The translations under genes were made by a program, and so were the position numbers. From Cycas panzhihuaensis (Eukaryota; Cycadophyta), in assembly GCA_023213395.1 (NCBI GenBank), contig CM041465.1, positions 150,853,741 to 150,917,740 on the forward strand: a stretch of 64,000 nucleotides of DNA, in the 5' to 3' direction. Positions 1 through 12,683 of this stretch are shown one piece after another; positions within the stretch are counted from its first letter, which is position 1; each line of letters opens with the position of its first letter. The notes below the pieces were generated by a model. It was not told the DNA's origin and ran no database searches. It worked only from the letters and a program-made list of their open reading frames with translations.

Positions 1-2617
1 GAAGTGTTGGAGATTGTGTGAGTACTATGCGAGGTGATCTTGTTGTTATGGTGAGACCACTCAATCATGGAAACTACATGGAGGATTAGCATATATGTTG
101 CCCTAAGTCATTGTGTCATTACCAAGCCTATTGATATCTTTGAAGAGTTTACAGTATTCACTATGAAAATCGTGGAAACATAGGTATGCAAATATTATCA
201 CATAGATGCAATTATAATATGTACGCACAACTTATAATAACTACTTCATTTATGATTTACCTATTTAGCATTCAATTTTTGTAACCCACTATTTTTTTCC
301 ACCCATTTGAGATATATTCTAAATTGCCCTCCCGTTTATATTTATTCATCATTAATTTGCTGTGGATATTCATTGCCCATTGATGCGCCATCATTGGTTT
401 ATATACTATAGTCTATATGATGTACATTCTCTGCCATCGTATTTATATGCAGTGACTAGCTGTCTGCATTAATTATATCAGTAACCCGTGTATCTCTACA
501 TTATTGATTATTATTTAACATCACCTGAGTAGAAATTTGTTTCCGTCATCACCTATTCCTCTGTGTGATGGATCACAGATTTGTCTGTCAATTTAATATG
601 TGTGTCTGCCACTGTTTATAAATATACCATCATTTGTGTGTAATATATCTCTTTCTACACTCTGCGAGGTGATTGTGTAACATAGTTACTATTTGTGCAT
701 GATGATTAATTAATAGTTATGTGTTAATAATCCAATTCACTCATGAATGATTATGCATAAGTGACGATTTAGTCACCCTTCACCTGTTCAATTTACAGGT
801 TTAATATTTACATTGGTCATTCATATTCAGTCGTTGTCCTTGCCATTTTCATTCATTCATTATATATTCAATCGTATTTTATTATTTCTCCTTTGTTTTT
901 TTTTTCTTCTTCTTTTTTTTTTTGTCGTGCCATTACTGTGAGGGTTTCTGTGGTTGTTGCATTATTTGTATATGAATGTATACCAGTCGTATACATGCAG
1001 ACACCCTTATTTGTGTTGATGCAATCACTGGTTTGCATGTTTCTATCACTGTTTTATACTACATTTGCTGATGATTTTCATCTCTGGTCTTCACTAATTG
1101 ATATATGTATGTAGTTGTCCATTGATTAAATTATATGGAATTGTTGTTGATTTATTAAATCACAAATAATATATATGTTGCATCTTTATTCTCATAACAT
1201 TTTTGACCACCTTTTCAAAGGGATAAAGTTAGGAATTAAGTGGACTCTAAAAGATATATTTAGTTCACCTTTCAATATATTAAGACCATATTTCATTTTA
1301 TAACAAAATCTCTTTCTTTAAGTCATTTTGATAAAGCTTTATTGATATCACCTTTTCAAGTGGTTATGTATAACATATGGGCAATTTCATGAGTAAAGTT
1401 TCTTCTTTATATGTACAAAGATCATATCTTGGATAAAAAAGTGTAAGATCTTATTTATTAAAGCAAGGGAATATTGTTGCATGAAAAGATGGCTATTTGG
1501 TACATTTCTTATTAGAAGAGGTGTGTTTTAATTGACTGGATGGGCAAGATGTGGCAAATTATTGCTCCTTATCATGTGTTTTACATGGAAGAATTTATGG
1601 GCAAAGAAGAGGGCATGATAAGGTAAAATTGAGGCCAAAGAACATGGTGATATAAGGTACTTATTACATGTGAGTTATATGGAAAATTAATTTGGGCAAT
1701 TAAGGCATGACATGGGCCAGATAGGGTAAGAGAAGGGCAATAAGAGGGTATGGTCATGGGTGATTGTGATCAAGGTAATGATTGATTTACAAGCGAGCTA
1801 TTGTTATAAGGGAGCAATCTTTGGCATTGAGTTAATGGTGATATGAGTGAGTGGTTTTTTTTTAAAGTAAGTTCTTAGTTGATGTGTTGATATATTGACA
1901 TGAGACGAAGTTTGAGGTTTTTCATTGTTCATTTGTATGCAATTATATAAGAATACTTTGATGATATGGGGTATTGATGAGATGACTGTTGAGGCTTTCT
2001 TGTATTTATTTCACATGGGAGAGTACCTTGGTAATGTGAGACGACATTAACTCATATTTCACACTCTATTGACTTGAGACTTGTTGTAGATGTATGATGA
2101 GGTGAGTATGGTCCTTATAAGAGGCACGCATAAGATTATTTAATAGTGACAAGAGACGTCTATTGTTTATGTTGTATGTGTTTACATGAGAGAGTTGATG
2201 AACTGATGACTTAGCAATATAAGGAAATTATGAACTTTGTAACATATGAGGTTACATGACAAGATTAGACACTTTATTGGGTGAGTTAAGGAAGAAATTA
2301 GGCATGTTTCATGATGTGAACAAGCAAAGAAGGATGATTTTTTGTTGAAGTTACATCAGTTGCAAGTGTAATGGCATGAGTTGTGTGTTTTGGGCAATCA
2401 AGTGAAGTGTGTGTCTTGGTAGAGACATATGACATGTATGATCATTATGAGATTTATGAGGCATTGATTTGGTGAAATGAGTGTTTGGATTCTACGTGAC
2501 TGGTTGGTGATATATGAAATGGGTAAGGCAATGATATGATGATAAAGTTAATGATATGAGATATGAAACATGAGGAAATTTGTTAAGAGTGGTTAATAAG
2601 CAAGTTACCAATGATAA
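1..2617. other. AT-rich stretch without a recognisable gene
   Basis: I see no supported coding region, RNA gene or LTR boundary here. A T-rich pyrimidine tract lies at about 891-923; the short open frame over it is low complexity. From about 1480 the plus strand becomes rich in G and A with many short GATG and GGCA words, a purine bias that could belong to the leader of the copia derivative that follows. No PBS of the TGGTATCAGAGC type was found, so the 5' end of that element was not located. Confidence 0.5.
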
Positions 2618-2650
2618 GTGAGTTTATTGATTGAAAAAGGGACATGGCAT

Positions 2651-3256
2651 ATGGACATGCCATTTACAATCATGGAGGATAATGATGTAGTTATATATGC
2701 TCCTGAAACAAATGAATATTACTTAAGGGATTCATTTCTTCCAGTACCTAAATGTAATGGTGAAGACTACTTCTTTTGGACAATTAAAATGATATGTCTA
2801 TTCATAGCTAGAGGTTTATGGAAGATTGTTACTAATGAATATGATATCCCTAAGGATGAAGAAGAAAAGGAAATGCTTGAGAAGAAAGATAGAAAAGCAT
2901 TCATTATGATTCATACTGCATTTAATAAGGTTGATCTTCCTTCTAAATTTTATTTTGTCATTCCTATAATTATACATGCAAGTAATGCTAAAGAAGCTTA
3001 GAATTTTCTAAGGGAAGTATTTGAACAAACTCCTGAAGAAACATAATGAATGATTGAAAAAGCAATTAAGGCTAGTTATGGTACAGGTGCAATGAATGAA
3101 GAAACTATCATCAACAATGATGAAACAACATGTCAAGATGAAGAATGTCTGAGTACTGACGAAACTTCTACTGTTGAATGCATTGATAAGATTACAAATG
3201 AATACATTAAAGGTGATGAATTGATTTTAAGAGAAATTGAATCTAATATCATATAA
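2651..3256 (+). pseudogene. Copia-type gag remnant of element F
   Basis: This resembles the gag (capsid) protein of Ty1/copia elements, which packages element RNA. The first 117 or so residues show the usual N-terminal pattern: VPKCNGEDYFFW, then a W-K-I-V motif, an acidic-basic helix and the start of the K-E-A-W motif. The frame upstream opens at GTG, so the first usable ATG is 2651. The tryptophan of K-E-A-W is a TAG stop at 2999-3001, as expected from one G-to-A change. The same frame continues with F-L-R-E-V-F and meets two more stops at 3044-3049. It then runs to 3256 as an acidic tail rich in E, D, T and I. No zinc knuckle, protease, integrase or RT follows. The family call is firm; the element type is inferred. 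Confidence 0.7.
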
Positions 3257-3708
3257 AGGATGAGTCTTATATTGATGATGTTCCTTATTTAAGCCTTGAT
3301 TCAAGTTAAAAGAGTATGCAAGATTCCACTCCTAAGATTAAATAATTCATTGTTATTCATGGTGATCAAGAGTTTATACAGGATAATGATGATACACACG
3401 TTATAATTGAAGATGGTTACTTACAAGATCTTCATCATACTAGACCAGTTGCAATAAAGAAACAAGATTTATACTTACTAGAGCAGCCACATCAACATCG
3501 TTACTACAGAATTAAAGATGGAAATCAAGATGAGGATATCATTTTACAAAGGCATCAGTATAGAGTTGAATATAAAAATCAAGATAAAGAATCATTGTAT
3601 AGCAAAGACATCACTACAAGATTGAAGACAAGGATCAGGTTGAAGACATCATTCTCAAGACATTTCCAAGGACAAAGCATTGCAAATACAAATGACCCAA
3701 ATGTACAT
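3257..3708 (+). other. Degenerate 3' internal part of element F
   Basis: Between the gag tail and the polypurine tract there are about 450 bases with interrupted reading in the plus frames. The pieces are rich in D, Q, H, Y and K and match no pol domain I know. The region replaces the several kilobases of pol expected in an autonomous copia element. It may be an altered gag C-terminus or captured sequence. Confidence 0.4.
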
Positions 3709-3718
3709 TAAGGGGGAG
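3709..3718 (+). other. Polypurine tract of element F
   Basis: A purine run, TAAGGGGGAG, directly abuts the TG that opens the LTR. This is the normal copia arrangement for priming of plus-strand DNA. It fixes the start of the 3' LTR and the plus orientation of F. Confidence 0.8.
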
Positions 3719-3920
3719 TGTTAGAATATTAATGTACATTTGATTTATCCCACATGCAAGTGGGTCCTATTCTTCTAATATGACTTGTATTATAAATACA
3801 CAATATTGTGTATCATATTGTAATGTTGTTGTAATGATGTTTTGTTAATATAATGGAGGTACCTTAAGGGTACCGTTTGATCTTGTGGAGGTGTGTTTGG
3901 TTTTGTTTGTTTTGTTTACA
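3719..3920 (+). repeat. 3' LTR of copia derivative F
   Basis: The LTR starts TGTTAGAATATTAATG just after the polypurine tract and ends TTTGTTTACA, giving TG...CA ends and about 202 bp, short for copia. A TATA box (TATAAATA, 3791-3798) lies about 70 bases in. A small inverted repeat around CCCACATGCAAGTGGG is present near 3750. No matching 5' LTR was seen upstream in this window, so it lies outside it or is lost. The base after the end opens AATAT, the candidate target duplication, which cannot be tested here. Confidence 0.75.
3791..3798 (+). promoter_or_regulatory. TATA box in the LTR of F
   Basis: TATAAATA about 70 bases into the LTR, at the position expected for the U3 promoter of a copia element. 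Assigned from sequence and position only. Confidence 0.5.
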
Positions 3921-6900
3921 AATATTATCATGTGAAGGTTAATTTCCAATAAGATCCCATCCACCTGCAAGGGTAAAGTACTAGATGTTTATTAACACCA
4001 CCAAAAGTTTGAAATTTATTAACTATTTTTAATATGGGTTGAACAATTTTCCTGATCTACTCTATCTTCGTTCTCTCACTAACTAAGGTCAAACTCATCA
4101 TCGACTAAAAACACATATATCTATCTACTAAGATAATAGGCAAACATTAATACATGTGCTTATAAGTAGTTAATAACTAAATCAAAATGAAAAAAAGAAG
4201 TATTTACCTTCACTTACCTATGTTGGGATAAATGTAAACTTTTTAAATTATGGGAAACACTATATAAAAGTCCTAAAAAAGGTAAGATACATTTTTTAGG
4301 ATATAAAGTATTAATTATATTTTAAAAGTCTAAGAGATTAATGTTTTTGTAGGGCTTGTGATATATTTAACTACCCATGGAATAATTTTTTAATGAATTA
4401 GATTTTTTTAGATTTTATAAATAATAATAATAAAAAATTTGCCAAAAATATAAAATTTTAAAATAAAGAGCCATTATACTTTGAATCATTTGCCTAATTT
4501 TAGGAGATAGTAGCTGGTATTTTTGCATGGTTAGAGGCTATAAATTTATATACTTTTTTTAGGTAAGAAAGAACTACTTTTTTGATATTAAAAGGCGAAA
4601 ATAGATTTTATTTTTATTAAAGGTGCTCTATTGAATATTAGTTTTATTTTTCACTCTAGATTTCTTAAATTATTTTATATGCATGTGTTGTTATTAAAGG
4701 GACCTTCAACTTATCATTTGGTATCAAAGAATGATTTTACTTGAGGAGGAAGGAAGGAAGATCATAGAATAATTATAATGAATTCCTATATCTTCATTTC
4801 AGAAGTTTATATGAGAATTATTGGAAGTAGCCTAAAGTATTTATAGGGAGCAAATAATTTAATAAAAAGATGGTAAAAGAAGTAATTACATGGCTGAACA
4901 AAAGCATGTAAAAGTTGTAAAGGATGATAGAAAAGCATAGTAAGGTGATAATAAGATAATAAAAAAACCTCTTGAAGAATGGACAAAGTCCAAGAAGGTA
5001 TGTCGATGCTATAGAAATAGAGCATGGGACTAGGCTAGAATATAAGGAAGAGAAACATAAAGAACCATAATCATATAGGAACAAGATGTTGAAACCACTA
5101 GAAGAAAAGAATAATAGAACAAAAATAATGTTCTAGAGTATGAAAATAGCTTAAAGCCTAAAGAATTAGTTGATTAGTTTAACATCATAGAGAATTTCTT
5201 CGAATAAAAGGACATGAGTAAGTAAAAGAAAGTAAAACTTGTATGCACCAAGTTTAAGGGTCATATAATGACATGGTGGGATTACATATAGAATGAGAAG
5301 GTGAGAAAAGGAAAGGATATGGTTAGAAATATTATAATATGTGATATTTTCACATATAAAATATTTCATGTATTATTGTAAACTTATATAAAATTTCACT
5401 TATGAAAGCATTAAGAGATATGATATGCACAAATATTCATATATACATATGATTAGATAATTATAAGACTAAAGGGATATTATAGATTATTCATAAGATT
5501 ATATAATAGATAAATATATACACATACCACTTGAGAACTTAATAAATGAAGGATTGGCTTGGAGATGTAATTCAACATTATAAAGAGAAGCTCTTAATTC
5601 CAACATTCTCGCTTTTTTTTTTTCACATTGAGTTTTCCATATATAAATCTATTGTCTCCTATGGTGATGCTTATTACATACTTATTGTTTATTATAGTGA
5701 TGTTTATTATTACTTTACATTCATGGTATTGCTTGATATAATACTTTATATTATATGAATTATGTATATAATCCCCATGATATAAATATTTATTATATTT
5801 TATTAATATGCTTCTACTATGGATAAATGAATACATCCTAGCAAGGTATCAGAGAATTAAAATTTTTAATATGGTATCAAAGCTCAAGTTAAGCTATTAG
5901 AGCTATGATGAGAGGTTGGCTACTAGACATGTTTTGAATATTATTTATTATGAATATTTATTATGCATATGTGGTGTACCTATATTAAGCATGCAACTTT
6001 GAATCTAGTCCCCTAAAGATGAGAAGATATTATTACTAGATACATTCGTTAATATAAACTAACCCCTTGTAGATGTGATTAAGATTTTATAAAACCAGTC
6101 ATTTCACTAAATCATAACTAGTAGTAGTAAATATAAGATAAGTGTTAATGACATCTCTATTAGTTTTTATTCATAAAAGTTTTTGGCTATTTTAGCTTAT
6201 GGATTTTCTTTCAGTCAATGGTGTTTTTATAGTAACTTATTATTGAGAGATGAGCAATAAGAAAGTATTAAAGAGATTTTGTAAAGAAGATAAAGCATGA
6301 TATTATAAAGCAAGCTAATAACCCCATTAGTAAGTAAAATATGTAGTAGACATATGTAACTAATATACAATATGATATTAACATTTTAAGCAATAAACTT
6401 AAATAAACATTGTATGAAGAAAAATAAAAAATTATAGATATGAATAAGGGCATGATTATGGCAGAATATTATGGTGGCATAAGATTGATAGATTGTTAAT
6501 AATGATAAGGGTCTGAAATCATTATTTTTGTGGCACATATGAAGACTTCAAATACCATGATATGACTAGTTAGGGTTTGATATATTATAATAAAGGTTTA
6601 CATATGATGTAAAGAGACTTTATACATGTGATTGAGGGCATGATAATTTACTACTACACACATTATTATTATGCTTGTATTATGATGGAATATAAACAAG
6701 GTTACTTATAAAACTAAAAAATATTTTTCATTAAAGTAAAATAGTCATTGTTGAGTTTGTTATTTATCTACATGTATATTCATATACATTAGTTACCATT
6801 CAACTTATTGAAACCTTGCACTATCATCTACCAAATCTATGAAGATGTGAAGTATATTCATCACTCATCATCATGTTGTACCATCCTCCACCATATTCAT

Positions 6901-7136
6901 TATGCATGCTTGAAGAATTCTTATTAAACTATTATTCCATCATGATGTTTTTATAAACCTTACATTGAAGGAGTCATAACTATCAATTGTCTACCATCAA
7001 TGAGATTGTGCCTAAGTTATAAAGAAATATTAATTCATGAGTCTACCATTATAGTTATTGTCATTTGATAAAATATGGAGAAATAGAGATACCTATCCAT
7101 AAATATCATTGTTGTAATGTTTGAGGAGTTACTGTA
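3921..7136. other. AT-rich stretch with PBS-like motifs, no gene
   Basis: No gene can be supported; open frames are short and low complexity. Three strings resemble the primer binding site of plant copia elements: TGGTATCAAAG at 4719-4729, AGGTATCAGAG at 5844-5854 and TGGTATCAAAGC at 5872-5883. The last differs from the canonical site by one base. No convincing TG...CA LTR could be bounded upstream of any of them, so they are recorded only as possible relics of eroded copia elements. Confidence 0.4.
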
Positions 7137-7141
7137 TTCCC

Positions 7142-7493
7142 TGTTGAGATAACACCCAATGTACATATAGAGATGTGCACCTAGGGCCCCTCAAAGCCAT
7201 CTTTAGAGCTCCCTAGAGCACCTTGAGCTGCAAATTAGCCACCATTAGCCACCATATGCCAACACATTATCATTAAGGTACCTGCTTCTTTTATTAAATT
7301 TATTTTTTCAGATATTAACTTGAATTATGTGCAAGTCAGGTTGAGGCACTTACCACCTCCCTAAATTATCTATAAATAGGGTGGGAATACCTCTCTAGTA
7401 TTTTTTAACACTACCTACTATTCATCTGAGATCTTTAATTTGAGCAAGTATGTACTTGCCATTGTGAAGTCCCACTCTGCACCTCATCCTTCA
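7142..7493 (+). repeat. 5' LTR of copia element A
   Basis: Starts TGTTGAGATAACACC and ends ATCCTTCA two bases before the PBS. The same start recurs at 29360 in the 3' LTR. Length is 352 bp. It carries a clear TATA box at 7371-7378. Confidence 0.9.
7371..7378 (+). promoter_or_regulatory. TATA box of the LTR of element A
   Basis: TATAAATA, preceded by AAATTATC and followed by GGGTGGG. The same stretch is conserved in the 3' LTR (near 29577), as expected for the U3 promoter. Confidence 0.65.
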
Positions 7494-7495
7494 TT

Positions 7496-7507
7496 TGGTA
7501 TCAGAGC
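7496..7507 (+). other. Primer binding site of element A
   Basis: TGGTATCAGAGC, two bases after the LTR end. This is the usual plant copia site, complementary to the 3' end of initiator methionine tRNA. It primes minus-strand DNA synthesis. Confidence 0.9.
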
Positions 7508-10500
7508 TTAGGGTTTCATCGACGACAAAGTTTATATTATCTTTTGTTAATTATTCTCTCTTATATTAAAGTTTATACTAAAGTTTTCATTTGAATATTT
7601 AATATTTTATCATGAGCGACCTCCATTTGATGCACATACATTCTGTTGGAATATTTAACTCCCAGTTTTGTGCAGCAAAGCTAATTGTATACAGGATATT
7701 GAAGATTTCGTAAGAAAAAGAATGATTTTTCAAAGTTTTTCATCATTTCTTAAGAGTTTTAGTTTAGTTTTGGGACAAACAAATAACCTAAACTTCAGAG
7801 AAGTCTAGCTCCCAAACCTGTACTCAGAACCTTATCAAGTGACTACTCATTTCGATTATAATTGAGTTATCTTCATAATGAAAGAAACAGTTTATCATTT
7901 CATGCACCAAAAATGGAGATATCCTCCTTAGACTGCTAGGTACTTTCTTTGGTCTCTAAAACCCCACTACCTTTTTATTTTTCTTTATTTTGAATCATTT
8001 CTCATTGTTTTTCTTCACTTTTTTTTTTGAGAATCTTGGGCACCCAAACCCTGCACCTATTTTTAGATCTCATTAAGTACATTATTATGCTCTCTGTTTT
8101 TGCTTCATTGTCATGCAATGTCAACATGTCATTCCTTATTATTTCACATTAAAATTTATTTTTTTGAATGTTTCTTCATTGATTACCTTCACAAATCCTT
8201 GGCAACATCATTCTGATGAATTTCAATTAGAGTTATGTGAGATTTCATCAATTCGCACTATGTAAAATTGCCTATATTGAGTGATAACTCACTGGCAATT
8301 GCGCATTGGTAATTAATATTTTTTCATTTTTTTAATATATATAAATTATATTTTTGAGTCTTCTTAATTCGATCTTCATTAGTGGGAGGCTATAACATCC
8401 TCTACAATCATCAATCAATTGATTTTAGTATGATTTCTCTTATTGTACTCACCATTATGAAGTCCCGCTCTACACCTCATCCTTCATTTGGATTGTATTC
8501 GCCAAATATCACCTTTGTTATGTATTTATGGCTGAAGCCATTTTTTGAAAAAAAAAAAAAATAAATCTAAAGTTTAATTTGAGTAAATCATATTGTATTA
8601 TAGTTTGGATTCTATGCAAGTCATTTTTGACTTTAGCCCCTTTCTTTGCTAGCCCTCAGTCTCTTTAGACCTCTATGTGACTATTCAACTTCGGTTCAAA
8701 TGGGCTAAATCATGTTTTAATATAAAGGCTTTACTATATTTTCTTTATAAGGGTTACTATTACATTTTCCACTCTATCTTCTTATTGGGTTATCGATTGG
8801 ACTACTTATTTATTAGATTTAAAATTATTTTTATTGAGTTTTAATAGTTTGAAGTGACCCCTTTATTAACCTCCATTTTGTTAACTGTAAAGAGGTCCTT
8901 TCACCTATTCTTCTATAACTCTTACATATGATATATGTTTTTTAAACTGTTTATTTTGTTGGAAAGTTGGTTCAATTCTCTTCATACTAGTATACTTTCT
9001 TACCTAATTTGAAGCTATTTTGTAGATTTACAAAGCTAGTGAAGCTGAGGTAACTAATCAGACTTAGTTTTTTATTATTCAACAATTTTAAAGCAATTTT
9101 TTCTAAGTTTCTTTACCATAAGATGTATTAAAAGATCTCTAGTCTATATGTGACTATTTTCACATCTTTCTATAAAGTTATAATCTGAATTTTATAGCAT
9201 TTAAGCCTTGTGGCTCTAGTTTAAGCCCTTAAAAGGGTCCTCTCACTCATTCTTTAATATCTTGAGTTCTAGGAGCCTGTTTTCTGGACGGTCAAATCCA
9301 TCAAAATGTTTTTTTAATATTCTTCAAATTGGAACAAGTTTTACTCAAATCTAGCATCATTTTATAGGTGTTTGAAGCTAGTAATCTTGAGCTTCTTATT
9401 CAGCCTTAATATGCCTAATCTTATAACTCTTCAAGTAGTTCATCGTTTCAAAAAGGAATATATTTACATTATTGATCATTAATACTCTATTCTTGAAGCC
9501 ATTATTAGCTCTTATTTACATTCTTCAAGCTATTTTGTAGCAATAACTTAGCTCTTCAGTGCTTAAACTATCAATAAACTATGTGGTGCTACTTTACCAA
9601 ACAAGTACAATCTATGTTACATTTGGTTACTTTTTATATTTATTATTGAACACTTATTATTTTCTTATATGTTTATTATACTAAGCAAAGGATATACTTC
9701 AAAATTTCAAGTTTTATATACATCTACTTTATTTTTCAAAATGATAGTTAATCATCTACATTATCTTGCATACATTGGGAAAGAAGTTATTTCATTTTAC
9801 ATTGATATAGAAATCATTTTTTTGTTTTAACTACTTATTACCTATGAAAGCTTCAAGATTGGTTGAAAAATACCATTGCATATCTATCTATTTATTATTA
9901 AAAATAACTAAAGTTTAGATTTACATTGTTTAAAGCATTAAAGGAGCATATAGATCCTTACTTTCTTTTTATATCATATCAAGCTAAAAAACTAGGTTAT
10001 ATATCATCTAGTATTATTTTGCTTATTTAAAAAGGAAAAGACTCATTAGTTGATTCACTTGATTTACTAAGATTTGAAGGAAAGGTTGTTGCATATATAT
10101 TTTTTTGAAAGTTTGAAAGATATCTTTATTTCATATAAGTTGGTCTCTATTGTTCATTCTTTATTATTCTCTTACTTAGTGAATATATTTTCTTTTTAGT
10201 TACTTTATTTCTAGTATAAAAGGAACCTTTTTAAACCCTTGGAAAGACCACAAGTTTTAACCAACATATCATCACATTAAAAAAGATAACTCCCAAATTA
10301 ATTACCCTTATTTATAAACTTGCAAGGGGAATGGTTAGGACCCCTAAAGTTACCACAATACACATGTTAATTAGTCTACTCATATTAGATGAGGAAATCC
10401 ATTAGCTATCAGGTGTATTACATGGTAGACTAAAGTGCAGAACCTATCCTCATTTGGTGTTTAGATACCAAGGCTAGACCTGGAGAGGGTGAGTGCCTTG

Positions 10501-10871
10501 GTTCATCTAACCATTACGATTACATCTGTTGCTAGGCATTAGTCTAGTGTGGGTGGATCTATAATTTAGGGGGATGTAAAAACCTATATAGTAGCCTGCG
10601 CACTAAGGTATATCAAGCCTTAAGCTCATGTACCAATATATTAGGTCCTTATTTTATCCCTTGTGAGTAGGTGCCACTAGACAAGATAACAACTAAAGGT
10701 TTCCCTCAGAGACCCTCTAAATTTAGAGCATAGTAGCCTTATTAGGTACTAGTTTACTTTTGAAACTTTAGGTAAAACTTGGGATATTAACACTTGGTTT
10801 AAACTTCAAATTCAAACACTTATAAACCTCATTTTATTTATCACGTTTTTTAACAAAAACCTTAGCTCAAA
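7508..10871 (+). other. Long untranslated leader of element A
   Basis: About 3.4 kb of AT-rich sequence between PBS and gag, unusually long for a copia element. No gene is supported. It contains a 48-base copy of the LTR end (8444-8491) and an A-rich run near 8550-8572. It may hide decayed insertions, but none could be bounded by a target duplication. Confidence 0.5.
8444..8491 (+). repeat. Duplicate of the LTR-end/PBS junction inside the leader of A
   Basis: These 48 bases match 7451-7498, the last 43 bases of the 5' LTR plus the first five after it. By eye 43 of 48 positions agree and all five differences are transitions. The match stops three bases into the PBS; sequence beyond differs. 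No full second LTR is present. Confidence 0.7.
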
Positions 10872-12118
10872 ATGGTTTGAAATTTTAATAATATGATTAT
10901 TCTGAAATTTGATAGGAATAACTTCTTGAATTGGAGTAGGAAGATGAGACCCATCGCCATAGCTAATAAGATGTGGAAGATTATGAAATTAGGGTACAAT
11001 GAGTTAGGTCTAAATTCAACTGATGCAAAAAAAGTTACTTATAAAGAAAATGTCAAGAAGGATAATGAGGCTCTAGTACTTATATTTATGCACTAGAAGA
11101 CCATGTTTTCCCTCAGGTTAGTGAATCCACCAAACCAAAAGAAGCTTGGGATATACTTCAGATGATATATGAAGGAGTTGCATCCTCTAAGCTCTAAAAT
11201 CTTAGAAGTAAGTTTGAGAACTTGTGTATGATGCCCACAGAAACTGTAACTGGGTTCATGACAAAGGTGCAAGATATAGTCAACCAAACGAGGTCTCTTA
11301 GAGATACTTTAATAGAATAAAGGGTGGTTAAGCAAATCTTAAGGTGTCTTGGTATAATTAGAAGATTCAAAATGGTTTCCATAAGCATAAGTGTGTAAAA
11401 AGACTTAAGCACATTAAAGGTGGAATAACTAAGTGCTATGCTCATGTTAGTTGAATAATAGCAAAATGCCAATGAATTACTTAATTATGTCATTGCCACT
11501 AAGGCTCAAATTCAATCTAATTCTCAACTAGGAACTTTAAGGTCTAAGGAATCACCTCACAAGAGAGGGGATAAGAACCCTAGAAGGGATGTTAGACAAC
11601 ACCCTCCTAACTATCAAGCCCTACATCAAAGGAGGTAAGGAGGACATCAATAAAATGGGAACCCTCCTAGATACACAAACCAAAGGAAATAATTTAAAGG
11701 ATATACATGCTATCCAAATTGCCAAAGCAATGCTCAATCATCAAGGTCCAATCAGGATTATTATGATAACAGACTAAGAGAAAATCCTCCTCCATATTAT
11801 AAGGAAAAGGGGAGACCTTTTAATGTTGATAGATCTCATCCATGAAGTAGAAGTTTAAGCTATGGAAGGAGAGATCCCTTATATTATTCCTATTACCATA
11901 GAAGTGGTCATTAAGAAGATAAGTGTTTTTCAAAATATACACCACCCACTAGAGGAAGTATCTATAACATAACAAAATTGAGAGATAATAATAGGTTGTT
12001 TTTACCCAGCTTCACTATTAAGGAGTAAGAGGATGATAATTGGTATATTAACTCAAGATGTTCAACCTATATGACACACAAGGAACACCTGTTTTGAATA
12101 TTGGATAAAAGTAGAAAG
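10872..12118 (+). pseudogene. Gag and start of protease of copia element A
   Basis: Copia gag followed by the first part of the aspartic protease. The likely start is ATG 10872; the third codon is a stop (TGA), and reading is open from ATG 10893. Landmarks are N-F-L-N-W-S-R-K-M-R, then K-M-W-K-I-M, with frame changes and stops near 11094 and beyond. A nucleocapsid-like tail follows, with a decayed zinc knuckle near 11900 in which G-H and the last C remain but the first cysteines have become tyrosine. The protease start near 12040 reads W-Y-I-N-S-R-C-S-T-Y-M-T, where family members have W-I-D-S-G-A-S-x-H-M-T, so both the catalytic aspartate and glycine are lost. The frame ends at the target duplication of element C and resumes at 26376. 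Confidence 0.75.
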
Positions 12119-12623
12119 GGATTTATTTCCTAGCTACCAGGAATGGAATTAAGATGAGTCGACTCAGGTAAGCTTAGGTATATGTTTCTCACTCCCATCC
12201 TTACTTTCACTTGGTTGAGGTTGCTTAGTGTATTGCTTGATGTATGCTTACCTATCATTTGTGTGATCGCACTACTTTCTTACCTGATCACGTTGCTTGT
12301 GCCTGCTGCACACCACTCAGCCTATGACGACCCACCGTGGGGGCACTCCTTAGTGAGTCATGCACCCCATATAGCACTCAGCCACCTACAATGTCTCCAC
12401 AGCTCCTCAAGCACTGTAGTTAGTCATGTCTCGTCCATGACAACAATCCTGTCTCTACTTTGATTCTCTTTCTAAGTATGATAGGACCCTCATTGAGATC
12501 CATTTCTCTCTTCTGGCCACTTGTCAGCCACTTGGGCAGAAATTTCCAGCTTACCCAACCTCAGCATACCCTCTGTTTGGCTTTAGGCCCTATTTCTGCC
12601 CTAATTTTAGCTTGCAGGCCTGC

Positions 12624-12683
12624 ACCGCTGTAAACTTAGTGGTACCATGATATTTACCGCGGTACCGCAAAGTTTACCACGGT
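12624..12683. repeat. Hairpin 1 of the LTR of C (GGTACC type)
   Basis: Arms at 12624-12646 and 12661-12683 pair at 19 of 23 positions around a 14-base loop, and both arms carry GGTACC at the loop side. The 3' LTR copy is at 24239-24298. The right arm resembles the hairpin upstream of the antisense gene in D. It lies about 130 bases upstream of the TATA box. Confidence 0.7.

Noticed and set aside
893-1114. 73-codon frame with Phe/Ser run
   Set aside because: Translation of a T-rich tract, with no family resemblance.
7496-7507. Possible tRNA gene at the TGGTATCAGAGC sites
   Set aside because: Only the complement of the tRNA 3' end is present, next to LTR ends. No cloverleaf can be drawn.
7644-7700. 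TGTTGGAATATT as the start of another nested LTR in the leader of A
   Set aside because: The start looks right, but no end with CA followed by CATTC could be found downstream.
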